Shown: positions 45,825-57,077, counted from the first letter of the stretch. The stretch is 64,000 bases of DNA from Homarus americanus (GCF_018991925.1 NW_024735442.1:956001-1020000), one strand, 5' to 3'. The notes: generated by a model from the letters alone, not told the origin. Made by a program: numbers and translations.

Positions 45825-46085
45825 AAGTCACAGGAAAAGAAGGCACAGAAAAAAGTCACAATTTTGGCTAGGAAAAAAAGTCAGGAAAAAAGTCACATTT
45901 AAGGTAATAAAACTAAAAATATTTTAAAACAGTTATTAACTTACAATACATGACTTTTACATATTGACAACAATTTATATATGATGCACGTAGGTTAGGT
46001 TAGGTTGGGTTAGGTGACTTTTCTGTGACTTTTCCTGTGACTTTTTCTGACTTTATCTGATTTTTTTTCCTGTGACTTTTTTTTA
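45825..46085. repeat. Short-unit tandem repeat in two opposite orientations
   Basis: The left part repeats AAAGTCACAGGAAAA-type units and the right part repeats GTGACTTTTCCTGTGAC-type units, with about 90 bp of AT-rich DNA between. The right array is the inverted form of the left. Confidence 0.7.
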
Positions 46086-46361
46086 CCTGGATTCATTACT
46101 GACGACATACCGTCGCCGAAGTTATATGAAGTTAAGGAGGTTTCTTTGTTAGGTTGGTGCAGTCTTCTAACAACTCTTCGGCCGCTTGTGTTTCCTTTCA
46201 AGTAAGTTTAGGTTAGGTTTAATTTACATATAACCCCATTTTAACACATTTTCAAAACATTGAAATTGCACCTAGTTTAAATTTTTTATGATAATTCGGA
46301 GATGGGTATGTCGATAATTACTAGAATGTAGGGAAATAGAACGAAAGTTAAATATTATTGT

Positions 46362-46677
46362 CTGTTGCTAGTTTGGCGGACATTTTTGGTCTCATTTTGC
46401 TCAATATTTGATGCTTAATGCAATGGAGAGTCATTTTTTTTACCTAACCTAACCTTAGTACGCAGTAAAGTCAGAGTGGATGACCAGAAATATTTGTTGC
46501 TTTTCAGTGGAAAACGGTCATAGTAATGGAAAAACAAACGCGATTTTTTTACTTCGTGATTCTCAACTCGGAAGTTGGAAAAAACATAGTAACGTTTCCA
46601 CAAATACTATTTCCATTGCATTAAACATCAGATATTGAGCAAAATGAGACCAAATTTGTCTGCCAAACTTGCAACAG
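46362..46677. repeat. Foldback element with ~65-bp arms
   Basis: AGTTTGGCGGACATTTTTGG...AATGCAATGGA on the left pairs with TTCCATTGCATTAAACATCA...TGCCAAACTTGCAACAG on the right with few mismatches. The loop of about 185 bp has no coding signal. No clear target duplication. Confidence 0.8.
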
Positions 46678-47247
46678 TTGAGCAAGGTCCAAATATTAAC
46701 CGAACAAAAATTAATAGTATTCTTATAGCATTTTCGTTGGGAACTTACATTTTCTAGTTATTTTGATTTTTCTATTTCATTTAAGAAAGCACAATCAGTC
46801 ATATTAGCGGGTGTGACACTCCTGCTATGCTAAAAAATCAGACTTAAGTGTTGGAATTTCTAAGTCGCAAGATGTTTCTCTCTGTGAAGGTGCTTTTTCT
46901 CAGAGTTGCAAACCATTTAACGTGTTTTTGTAAATAACGCCGCCCTGTGCATTTGACATTTTCAAGTCCAATGGTGTTATGAAAAAATGCAGACAGCCAT
47001 TATCGTGAAGTTAACACGTTTGGTTTATCACGAAACTAAGCAAAATCCCCAAGACTTTGGTAAAGTTTGGTTAGGTCAGGTGTCGGTAGGTTTGGTCTGG
47101 TCAGATATTTTGACCCCACAATTTTCTCTACTTTAAATCCCTGACCATTTTGTGTAGTCAAAATTGCACTTTCTTAAGTGAAACAAATCAAAATAACTCG
47201 AAAAATAAGGTATATAGTTTAGTATACTGTATACGACAAAGACGCTA

Positions 47248-47249
<2 letters not shown>

Positions 47250-47340
<91 letters not shown>
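47250..47340. repeat. (TA)n microsatellite
   Basis: About 45 uninterrupted TA units. Confidence 0.95.
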
Positions 47341-47341
<1 letters not shown>

Positions 47342-48655
47342 CCATTAATGTAAGGATAACAACGGTAATTACAACTGAAACAACAGATAAAACAAGGAAG
47401 AGGAACAAATGACAGACGCCGTCTTTAATGCAAAAGGAGGATCAACGGTAATTGCCGCCGTAACAGGAGTAAACCAGTGATGACTGACGTTGCTCTGAGG
47501 GGAGGAGGGGGGTAGGGGAGTGCCAAGCGGATTGTGGTGTGGTGTAGGTAGTGAGGCAAAGTGAGCTTCAGTGTGTGTTATGCCGTGGTGCTGAGCGGTC
47601 GGGTTTGGATGGTGCGCGCGACGCCGTCTCTCACTGAACGCGGCCGGTCTTGTATTTAGTAAAAAAAACGGGCAGAGTGATCAGATTCCGTCGGTGTGTA
47701 TCTGCAGGAGATAGTATCAGAGAATTGAGTGTCTCTCTCAACCCCCAACAGTTTAACTAGCGTATACGAAGGTTTCATAGGATTTACTTTTGAGTACATT
47801 TTGCACTTGTCAGAAACACAGTCTGGGGGACATGAAGTGTTTTCCTTGTCGATAAAATGTATTAAATAAGACACTCCTCGTAAATCTGACATAATTAGCT
47901 GTTAGTTAGGGGGCGTGAGTCCCGAGATTTTTTTTTGTTTAGTTTTCTATGACAACTTAAGCTGATGAGATGCGAATGAATTTGTGGTCCAAAAGAACTT
48001 AACGACAGAGTCCTTAATAATTCTCTGTATGTTAAATGATGAACGAATAAGAAGCATACGAAATACATTAAAAATTTAGCTCACCATTCTCTTATTGATA
48101 AATGTTCTACATCAGTTTATCATGATGGGAAAATAAAGAAAGGTGATAGAAATAAACCACTGGACAGAAGGCATATGACTAAATCATCAGAAAACCCCCA
48201 GATATTTAAAGAGACAAACAAACAGAAAAGTGGCACCCATTTTAGGTTATGGATCTTTTTCAACAGAATGTCTTGTATTCATCAGCATTATGAGTGCACC
48301 AATCTATATATTTTTACACCAGATAAACGAACATTATTGTAATTCCCTCACATTCAGGATCTTTCGTATTTTGGGTGTCATCAAGGGACACACAAAAATC
48401 GTAGTAATTTTTATAGATAAAAAAAAACACCGTCTGCAGCATAAAAATAAGGTCAGTTAAGTTTCCGGGTCCGTATATCAATACAAATATGGTTCAGTTT
48501 CACCCAAATGATAAACAATACGAGTCTTGTTGACGTTACTAGGGTAGGTAATATTTCTTTAAGTAATTTGACTGGTAAGGATATATGTGATGGATGTTTT
48601 AAGCAAGACTTGATAGGAAGTGAACTAGTGACTGTAACACACTTGTTCTGAGAGA
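47341..48655. other. Intergenic; GC-rich island at about 47450-47660
   Basis: No exon is recognised. A CpG-containing stretch (GGTGCGCGCGACGCCGTC, CGCGGCCGGTC) stands out from AT-rich surroundings and could be a promoter or an upstream non-coding exon of the channel gene at 52.6 kb, but nothing proves it. Confidence 0.4.
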
Positions 48656-48660
48656 TTAAA

Positions 48661-49071
48661 GTGAATGGTGAGTGTTCGTGAGGCACTTAACATGATAGAA
48701 GTGACTGGTGAATGTTCAAGAGACTTTCCATGATGTTAGTGACGTGAATGTTCAAGAGACACTTCCCATGATGTTAGTGACTGGTGAATGTTCAAGAGAC
48801 ACTTTCCATGATGTTAGTGACTGGTGAATGTTCAAGAGACACTTTCCATGATGTTAGTGACTGCTGAATGTTCAAGAGACACTTTCCATGATGCTAGTGA
48901 CTGGTGAATGTTCAAGAGACACTTCCCGTGATGGTAGTGACTGCTGAATGTTCAAGAGACACTTTCCATGATGTTTGTTACTGATGAATGTTCAAGAGAC
49001 ACTTCCCATGATGTTAGTGACTGGTGAATGTTCAAGAGACACTTTCCATGATGTTAGTGACTGGTGACCTT
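48661..49071. repeat. 40-bp-unit minisatellite, about ten copies
   Basis: The unit contains GATGTTAGTGACTGGTGAAT and GTTCAAGAGACACTTTCC and repeats with a 40-bp period. Inner copies are nearly identical and the outermost ones diverged. Confidence 0.9.
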
Positions 49072-49099
49072 TCATGTAACAATCATGTGAGAGTCAAGA

Positions 49100-49530
49100 G
49101 AAACTGGCTTCTGAGTACGATGAACTAACCCCTGAGTACAGTGATTTAACCCCCCTGAGTACGATAACTTAACCCGAGTACGATTAATTAACTCCTGAGT
49201 ACGATAACAACCCTACAGTAGTACGATTAAACTAACCCCTGAGTACGGTCAATTAATTCCTGAGTACGATAACTTAACCTGAGTACGATAAATTAACCCT
49301 TGAATACGATCAATTAATCACTGAGTACGATTAATTAACCCCCTGAGTACACAATTAATTTATACCCTGAGTACGATAAGTAACCTCTTGAGTACAATAA
49401 ATTAACCCCCTGAGTACAATGAGTTAATTCCCTGAGTACGATAAAGTCACCTCCTGATTACAATAAAGTAACCCCTGAGTACAAGGATTAAATTCCCTGA
49501 GTACGATAAATTAACCTGAGTACAATATCA
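49100..49530 (+). repeat. ~20-bp-unit minisatellite, forward array
   Basis: Units such as CCTGAGTACGATAAATTAAC recur about twenty times with small length changes. It lies next to the array of the same unit in reverse orientation at 49540-49830. Confidence 0.85.
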
Positions 49531-49539
49531 TGTTTCTCA

Positions 49540-49830
49540 AAGGAATAAGTCAACCTATTCAGGGTATTAAGACTTTATACTCAAGGGGTTAAGTAAATTT
49601 ACCTCAGGGGTTAAATAATTTTGCTCAATGGATTAAGCAATCGTACTCAAAGGGCTAAATACTCTTACTCAGAATTTGTCCTCGTACTAAGGGGATAAAT
49701 CATAGTACTCAAGAAATTTAAACTTGTATTCACGGGGATAGGTCATGGTACTCAAAGCGGTTTATTATGTTACTGGGCTAAACTCATTGTACTCAGTTTG
49801 GCATCGTACTCAAGGGGTTAAAAAGACTAC
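49540..49830 (-). repeat. ~20-bp-unit minisatellite, reverse array
   Basis: Units such as GTACTCAAGGGGTTAAA and CTCAGGGGTTAAATAA are reverse complements of the CTGAGTAC..TTAACCCC unit of the forward array. They are more diverged than the forward array. Confidence 0.8.
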
Positions 49831-50940
49831 TCAGACAGGAAACGACTAAACGACTAACGACTGCTCCTGAGACATATTTCATGAAGGTATTAAATAGCAA
49901 CTGCTCTCGAAACACCCTTGGCCGTGCCACTCAATATAAACAATACATACATACATACATACATATATACGTATCAAAAGACAGGAGTGAAAAAGGCTCA
50001 GTGGAAGGAGTCTAAACACTAGATTCTAAATTTAGGAATGTTAGACACGTTGTAGATGTGCAATATGGTTGACGAGTCACACTACAATCATGCTTGTTTA
50101 CATACGCGAGATACTTCATCTCACTGTCACGTCAGATTTAATTGAAGTTGACACGACTACGTTGAATAAATTACAGGTGTTAGTATTAGTTTATTTTCTC
50201 GAAAGGTTAAGAGGTTTTCATCGGGTAATTGACGGCAGGTAGTACATCATCTCGGCAGAAACATTCCGCTGGTAGTCGTAAGTGACGTTTGGTGAGAGGA
50301 TTTAGCTTGATATAATGTCCAAGTCTGTCAAATGAATATGAAGGACATAATCACCTGAAGATTAATCCCCACCAGTTTATTTAACCTAAAAGTAATCATT
50401 ATAACCACAACTTTAATCTAACCTGACCTAATTTAGTCTAATATAATATAAAACCTTATTTAACGTAATATATCCTTAACTTAACCAATTGTAGCCTAAC
50501 CTAATATTTTATAACCTAACTCCCTCAGGTAGCGTAAAAGTGGTTAATCTTAATTAAAAGTGAATTAAACTGGGGGGGCTAATCTTCAGGTCTTTAAGAA
50601 CAATAACAGACATAGATCTAACGTGTTTTATGAATGTAAAATAGATATGTTGAATATTTTCATATCTTTTGGTGGTGATTTAGAAGTTATTTGTGATAAA
50701 GTTTTTAGCTCCAACCAACCATAGGGATGTAAGTTTCCATGGCCCAGTTTATCGGTGTTACATAAGGGGTCTTGTAGCTAATGTTGTGCTGTATTAAGTG
50801 AGGGATATGTTGTACTTAGTGGGATAATCTGTGTTAGTGAGTGTGTTGTGTTATCTTGGGTATTAGAAATCAAACACTGTTAATATTTACTTTATATGGC
50901 AGTAGATATGTATACAGTATGTACCGTCGCCAGCAATTAT
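49831..50940. other. Intergenic, no gene found
   Basis: AT-rich with a short (ACAT)n run at 49945-49970 and scattered CCTAA-like units near 50420-50520. Nothing coding is supported. Confidence 0.5.
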
Positions 50941-51119
50941 ACCTGGTACAGTGGCTGGCGCGTTTTGTGAGATGTGGCACCTCTGTGTTTGTTTACATCA
51001 TATTAAAACTCCCGTAATGATCCTAAGGAACCTCACCATAGTAGCCAGACTAAGCTTGCTAGATAAGCATTCCAGTGAGTTGCCACATCTCACAAAACGC
51101 GCCAGCCACTGTACCAGGT
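50941..51119. mobile_element. MITE with perfect 39-bp inverted ends (179 bp)
   Basis: ACCTGGTACAGTGGCTGGCG...GATGTGGCA is exactly mirrored by TGCCACATCTC...CAGCCACTGTACCAGGT. Perfect long arms suggest recent origin. No clear target duplication; no frame with a domain. Confidence 0.85.
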
Positions 51120-51719
51120 GTAAAAAAAAATCTTTATTTTAATGATGAGGAATTAAGAAAAGGTTGAAATGATATGATTTATTTAGATAAATTTCAGTAG
51201 GAAAATCCAGAAGCACTAATAAAGGACATGTTGCATCATTTTAATGATATTTTCTTTGTGTAATCACTCATAGGAGCGATTTTGGTTTGTGCAGGACAAT
51301 AAGACCCTTGTCGTTGACGCGATGAGTATAATTCGGTCAAAACCTGTTGAATACAATACACATATAACAACTGCTGGTACATCAGGACACAGTTTGAATA
51401 ATACGATCAATATACAGTACATAATTACACTTTTTAAAGAAATTTAGAGTTCTCAGAGGATTCAACAGTTCACAATCACACTCACGTTTTGGGGTCTAGG
51501 GTTAGACCAACGAGAAGAAATCTAATGTCCTGCTGGTGATATTGGCTGACGAGAATCCAGATGTTGCCTTTACAGTAGAAGGCGATAGACTGTCCCTCAG
51601 ACAGTCACACTGCTGCTACCAGCTCCATCTGGCTTAGTAAGCGAGATGTAAACAGTCTCTTTCTTCACTTAACATGTGGCCGGCGCGCACATTAACACCT
51701 CAGCAAAGTTCGTTGTCAA

Positions 51720-51771
51720 CACTGTCTCTCTCCCTTTCTCTCTCTCTATCCCTCTCTTTCTCTCTCTCGTC
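51720..51771. promoter_or_regulatory. CT/GA tract, candidate GAGA-type promoter element
   Basis: CTCTCTCCCTTTCTCTCTCT and similar, i.e. GAGAG on the minus strand. It lies 0.9 kb upstream of the ERG start codon. GAGA motifs are common in arthropod promoters, but simple repeats are so frequent here that this is weak evidence. Confidence 0.25.
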
Positions 51772-52424
51772 TAGTTTATTTTACTGTGGCGATAACACTT
51801 AGACTTAATTTCCCTCAATAGCAGCTCAGGCATAAGTATTAGGTGAGGACAATCACACACTCTGAGTAACAGTGTAGAACATAGTATTAAATAACTGCTT
51901 CCACTTCCACGTTGCCTCCAGCTGAAATTATTGAAGGGAATTTACTAATTTCATTTAGTTGTTGATGAGCAAACTTCTCTTTACTGTATTTTTAAGTGGA
52001 ACCTGTGATTGGTGGTTGCCATGTGATGTTATAGTGTTATATTATTTATAAATTGTTGTAGATGTGCAGAGAAAAATTTTATCATATGTATTAATTATTT
52101 GATATCCATAGGTACGCGTTGACGACGTGAAACAAAAAGTGCCTCGTGTTGCCAAGTTTGGCCGGTGTCCGCGAGTGTTTGTGTTGTGAACTGAACAATT
52201 CTTAATGGCAGTGACACCGAGTGTGATTAGGAGTCTCAGTAGAGTGTCCTAAGCCAGTGGTACACTCAGCTGTCATCAAGAGCCCCACTAGTGTACTAAC
52301 CCAGTGTCAGGAATTAGGAATTTAAGTGTAAAAAAAAAGAAAAAAGAATCAGACGCGTGTGTTTGTCGAGGTTAATGACTCTGAGTGGACCGTAACGAGG
52401 GGAAGTAAGAGTGTTAAGACGGTG

Positions 52425-52535
52425 ATGGTAGCAAGTGGCTCAACTTTAATTTGCGGAGGAGTGAGGATGGCCAGTGAAGACAGACAGGCGCTACTCCCAC
52501 GGCAGGAGCTTGGTGAGGAGGGGCGCCAAGGGTAG
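52425..52535 (+). other. Upstream open reading frame in ERG 5' leader
   Basis: The ATG at 52425 opens a 36-codon frame (MVASGSTLICGG.. to ..LGEEGRQG) with a second in-frame ATG at 52467, ending TAG at 52533-52535. That is 89 bases before the channel start and in another frame. It could lower translation of the main frame if this region is in the mRNA, which the sequence alone does not show. Confidence 0.4.
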
Positions 52536-52624
52536 TGGAGTAGGATTTATATCCAGTCCAAAAGGAGGCGGGAAGCATCAGGGGTCATCACGCTCCCTGA
52601 CCCCCCCATACCCTAAGCCCCACC

Positions 52625-52700
52625 ATGCCCATCAGAAGGGGCCACGTCGCCCCCCAGAACCTCTTCATCGATACTATCATCCGCCGCTTCGATGGCCCAA
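52625..52700 (+). CDS. KCNH: ERG-type voltage-gated K+ channel (KCNH), first coding exon
   Basis: The ATG at 52625 (context CCCACCATGC) encodes [20 protein letters not shown] then RFDGP, and breaks at GTAAGT (52701) one base into codon 26. This is the cap of the ERG N-terminus, which precedes the PAS (eag) domain and controls slow deactivation. Human ERG1 begins [20 protein letters not shown], and its first exon also carries 76 coding bases, so sequence and splice position agree. An in-frame TGA at 52598-52600 confirms the start. The PAS domain, six membrane segments and cyclic-nucleotide-binding-like domain are not in the window; they must lie beyond 64000, which makes intron 1 longer than 11.3 kb. 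The orthologue is called seizure (sei) in Drosophila. Confidence 0.9.
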
Positions 52701-52808
52701 GTAAGTGTAATATTTTCTGCTTCTCTTTTTAGCTCCTCTTCGACAGGCGGTTATATATTTTTCTCTTGTGCAGATACATTTATTTTTGGTGTAAGTTTTG
52801 CTTTTGTA

Positions 52809-52931
52809 AGTGTGTGTCTGTGTGTGTATGTATGTGCGTGTATGTATGTGCGTGTGTGTGTGCGCGTGTGTGCGTGTGTCTGTATGTGTGTGTGTGCGTG
52901 CGTGTGCGTGTGTGCGTGTGTGTGTGTGTGC

Positions 52932-53013
<82 letters not shown>
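52809..53013. repeat. (GT)n microsatellite with GC interruptions
   Basis: About 200 bp of GT/GC dinucleotides, uniform GT at the right end, 108 bases after the ERG exon 1 donor. Alternating purine-pyrimidine DNA of this kind can adopt Z-form. Confidence 0.95.
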
Positions 53014-53015
<2 letters not shown>

Positions 53016-53603
53016 GACTTACAATGTTTTTTCTAAGTTTTCGTGATGTTCTCTCCTGTATTATTTGTATTCCTGCGAACATTAATATTTATGTGGATAT
53101 TCTGTTGATTATTATACAGTAAAGTCTCACAATACTGCTAATTTATGTGGTGATCTGAGACTGTATGGGTTTGTAATCTGATACAAACCTAGATGTAAAT
53201 TATCACTCAGTAGGGACAACATCCCATCATTATGATACTGCAGTTTAGAGATCACTACGAAGGCTTTATGTGTATGAGTCCGCCACACACTTCATTGTAA
53301 TCCTCCCTTGTATGTTTACTTAGCGTTTACGTAGCCCACTTTGTTGAAATTCATGTCCACACTTTATGAACATTTCCCCCAAATTACGGAAGTCTTGTGT
53401 TCATTGCAATGATTCCCGCTGCCATGTGAGTTATAAGCCCACATGAAGTAACAGACATTTACTGTAACTAATTTTGTCATCTTGTTTGTCATCGTAGCTA
53501 CACTCATCTGACGTCAACCCCCCCATAAAAGTTTTGTTCTGTGGTGATTCTTAAGCTGTAAGGGTTGGGTACCTTGGGTATCTATTTTATTAGTTATGGA
53601 CAC

Positions 53604-53703
53604 NNNNNNNNNNNNNNNNNNNNNNNNNNNNNNNNNNNNNNNNNNNNNNNNNNNNNNNNNNNNNNNNNNNNNNNNNNNNNNNNNNNNNNNNNNNNNNNNN
53701 NNN
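53604..53703. other. Assembly gap (100 N)
   Basis: Exactly 100 N, the usual placeholder for a gap of unknown size. Sequence on both sides is intronic repeat-type DNA. Confidence 0.99.
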
Positions 53704-53724
53704 TAGAAGATGGCTTGACGTGAC

Positions 53725-53975
53725 CTGACTTAACCTAAACTGAACCGATTTGTCCTAATCTAACCTATCCTATCCCAATCCCAATCCCAACCTAACCTAA
53801 CCTATCCTATCTTGTCTCTGACCTAACCTAACCAAATCCGACCTGAGTTGTCTTTTCTCTACCTAACCTAACCTAACAGCCCACGGACGCGCTATATCAG
53901 GAAACAAGCAAGGCCTGTCATCTGCTTAGGGTTAGACTAGGTTAGTTTAGGTTAGGTTAGGTTGTGCTAGGTTAA
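53725..53975. repeat. Degenerate (CCTAA)n / (TTAGG)n tracts in both orientations
   Basis: CCTAACCTAACCTATCC and CCTAACCTAACCTAACAG on the left, then TTAGGTTAGGTTAGG-type text at 53936-53965. The two orientations are separated by about 60 bp of unique sequence. Confidence 0.75.
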
Positions 53976-54001
53976 ATATAAACCATAAGCATTGCTCCTG
54001 A

Positions 54002-54038
<37 letters not shown>
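54002..54038. repeat. (CA)n microsatellite
   Basis: About 18 CA units. Confidence 0.9.
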
Positions 54039-54039
<1 letters not shown>

Positions 54040-54415
54040 CTGACAGAAGCAATGCGTCACACCTGTTGCTTAACACAATAATACCCAACGACTTATTCTT
54101 TTCACAAACTGCTGAATAGTGAACATTTAAAACCCGTAACCCGCCGAACTACACAGCCAAACAAAACAAAACAAACAAAAACAAACAAAACATCAATAAG
54201 TTAAGGGAAATTTATGACACGATGTTACGATAAAACCCGAAGGTGTATAGCAGGTGTCCGTCGGGAGATCACCACCTGTCTTACCTGCCACAACACGTTA
54301 TCAACAAAGTCTCGGTAACGACCATCGCATTTCACTATAGCACAAAAAATAAATAAAAATAAAAGAAATAGAAAAAATCATGCAATTACAGACTGTACGT
54401 ACACATGGAGAGGAA

Positions 54416-54431
54416 GTGTGTGTGTGTGTGT

Positions 54432-54475
<44 letters not shown>
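54416..54475. repeat. (GT)n microsatellite
   Basis: About 29 GT units with one AT interruption. Confidence 0.9.
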
Positions 54476-54477
<2 letters not shown>

Positions 54478-54699
54478 CCTCATATACTATAAAACACGTC
54501 AGCTTCCTGCTTACAAATCACATAACTAAGACGAGGAGGGAACAAAAGCACAAGACACAGACAGACAGATGACCAAACACCCAGAGGTAGGTGGTGATAA
54601 ACGACGGGCGAGAGAGGGAACAGAGTCACTGCCGGTGAGGGAGGGACACACGTCACAGCCTGCTGAGGCGACAACCCTTATGACAGAAACCGACCGTGA

Positions 54700-54975
54700 G
54701 CAGGATGGTGGGAGGAGGGGTGGAGGGGTGGGGGGAGGAGGGGTGGATGGGGTGGGGAGGAGGGTGGATGGGGGTGGGGAGGAGGTGATGGGGGTGGGGA
54801 GGAGGGTGGATGGGGTGGGGAGGAGGGTGGATGGGGTGGGGAGGAGGGTGGATGGGGGTGGGGAGGAGGGGTGGATGGGGGTGGGGAGGAAGGATGGGGG
54901 TGGGAGGAAGGATGGGAGGGTGGGGAGGAAGGATGGGGAGGGTGGGAGAAGGATGGGGTGGGGGGGTGGGTACTG
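54700..54975 (+). repeat. G-rich minisatellite, ~21-23-bp unit
   Basis: Units such as GATGGGGTGGGGAGGAGG repeat about twelve times. Every unit holds at least two G-runs of four or more, so the plus strand has high potential for G-quadruplexes. Confidence 0.9.
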
Positions 54976-55149
54976 TAGGGTTGTCACCGTCACGCAGCAG
55001 CTGGTAAATCGTGTAGGTAAGTGAGATTACATTGTCAAAACGAAACCTTAGAGCGATGCAAAAAACTGTTGGCAAAGAGACAGGGCGGGGAGGGAGGGCG
55101 GGACGGGGAATGGGACGAGGCGACAGGTGTGGTGTTGTGGTGCAGTTGG

Positions 55150-55150
<1 letters not shown>

Positions 55151-55214
<64 letters not shown>

Positions 55215-55269
55215 CGCATGCAAACACAAGGTGACACCTTGCCTCATGTCTCCTCAATTTAAAAGTGTA

Positions 55270-55333
<64 letters not shown>
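55151..55333. repeat. (AC)n-(AT)n and (GT)n microsatellites
   Basis: About 24 AC units then 8 AT units (55151-55215), 58 bp of unique DNA, then about 30 GT units (55273-55332). The two arrays are inverted relative to each other and could pair. Confidence 0.9.
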
Positions 55334-55646
55334 TATCAAAAACAACCACCAACACCATAACCACAAACAACCACACCACCTCATCACCCTGTTTCATCGC
55401 CGAAGTTATAGAAACACACTCTCACACCACACCCTTCTACCACCAGCCTCCTCCCCCTCAACACCACACACCTCACCCACCCACCACCCACTCCCCACCA
55501 CAACTATAACACGAGCCCCCCCACCAACCCCACACGCTGGGTCATACACTTACAGGGAATAACAATAACTCGGCTGGCGTTATCGTGTAGGGCGATAGGT
55601 CTTGTGCCACGCCTTGCCTCCTCAGATAAGAGACACACATTCTCTT

Positions 55647-55679
<33 letters not shown>

Positions 55680-55682
55680 ACA
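55647..55682. repeat. (CA)n microsatellite
   Basis: About 17 CA units with one TA interruption. Confidence 0.9.
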
Positions 55683-56096
55683 TCGCACGTCTCCTCCTCC
55701 TATTGTTGCTCTCTTCTTGTCGTTGCCTGAGAACTAGTTGAGAGAGAGAGAGAGAGAGGCACTATCTCTCTCCCATCTTCAGCCCTTCTCCTCCTCCTCC
55801 TCCTCCTTTGTCGGGGAAGATCTAGTTAAGGAATTGGTGAAGAGAAGTGAGTGGATAGCCTCTGCCTCCCCTCTTCCTCTACCTCCTGATGGTGGTGTAC
55901 CTTTAAGGGTGTCCCATATATTTAAAAAGCTGGCGGGTGAGGAAGAACGCGGGGAGGGAGAGAGAGAGAGAGAGGAGGAAGGTGGAGGGAGGAGAGGGAA
56001 GGAGAAAGGGGGAAGAGGGGAGGAAGAGGAAAAGTTCACCTTGTTCTTCATTTACCCCAAACAGACGGGATGAAGGAACAACAGACAATAAAGATG

Positions 56097-56197
<101 letters not shown>

Positions 56198-56448
56198 AGG
56201 CCCCTCATAACACCATCTGTGAGGGAACTACTACACCACGTGAGGTCCCTCCTAACACCATCTGGGAGGGAGTTACTACACTACGTTTTGCTGTTCAACA
56301 CCTACATTAATCTGTATGTTCACTGTATGTTCCTTTACCTTTCTAATGAAGGCATTAAACCCACCAATGTATGTAATAAGTCATTTATGCCCAATGTATA
56401 TTTTCAGCCTCGGGCTGCAGCATTTTCAATAAACCGTTAATTACATAT

Positions 56449-56449
<1 letters not shown>

Positions 56450-56495
<46 letters not shown>
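56450..56495. repeat. (AC)n microsatellite
   Basis: About 22 AC units after a short ACAT run. The preceding AGCATTTTCAATAAACCGTT (about 56418-56438) resembles TTTCAAAAAACCGTTAATTA at 16817 and may be a shared element end. Confidence 0.85.
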
Positions 56496-56496
<1 letters not shown>

Positions 56497-56634
56497 CAAG
56501 ACAGGTTACTATGTCCCTATTGACCTCACCCAGACCCATTTGTCACGCGTCTGCTAATTAATAACAGATTTTATAAAGGTTATATAATAGCGACTTAAAC
56601 AATGTAAACAGAGGAGGAGACAGCGAGACAGGAG

Positions 56635-56990
56635 AGAACGAGACAGAGACAGTGAGAGAACGAGACACGAGACAGAGAGAACGAGACAGAGACAGTGAGA
56701 GAACGAGACAAAGGAGAAAGTGAGAGAACGAGACAGCGAGACAGTGAGAGAACGAGACAGCGAGATAGTGAGAGAACGAGACAGCGAGACAGTGAGAGAA
56801 CGAGACAGCGAGACAGTGAGAGAACGAGAAACGAGATAGTGGGAGAATGGGACAGATAGAGAACGAGGTAACGAGAGAACGGATAGTGAGTTAACGAGAT
56901 ACCGAAACGAGGAGACAGCGAGATAGCGAGAGAACGAGGTAACGAGAGAACGAATAGCGATTTAACGAGATAGCAAGATAGCAAGAATAG
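56635..56990 (+). repeat. 24-bp-unit purine-rich minisatellite
   Basis: Units like GAGAGAACGAGACAGCGAGA with a 24-bp period, grading into GAGATAGCGAGAGAACG variants on the right. Confidence 0.85.
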
Positions 56991-57077
56991 GATACAGAGA
57001 GTTAGAGAGACAGGTAGACAGGAGAGGCGCTAACAAGAGAGGAGACAACAGAGTAACCTGGCAGACGATAATATCTC

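Noticed and set aside
47930..47985. Hammerhead ribozyme core (CTGATGAG..CGAA)
   Set aside because: The required GAAA and the flanking stem I/III pairing are not present.
48661..49830. CRISPR-like array
   Set aside because: Units are contiguous or irregular without unique spacers of constant size, in an animal genome; they are minisatellites.
52474..52704. 76-codon frame as the start of the channel protein
   Set aside because: It is out of frame with the [12 protein letters not shown] exon and ends four bases into the intron; the ERG start at 52625 is supported by homology and an upstream in-frame stop.
53725..53975. Chromosome end (telomere)
   Set aside because: The pentamers are degenerate, short, in both orientations and lie inside the ERG intron.
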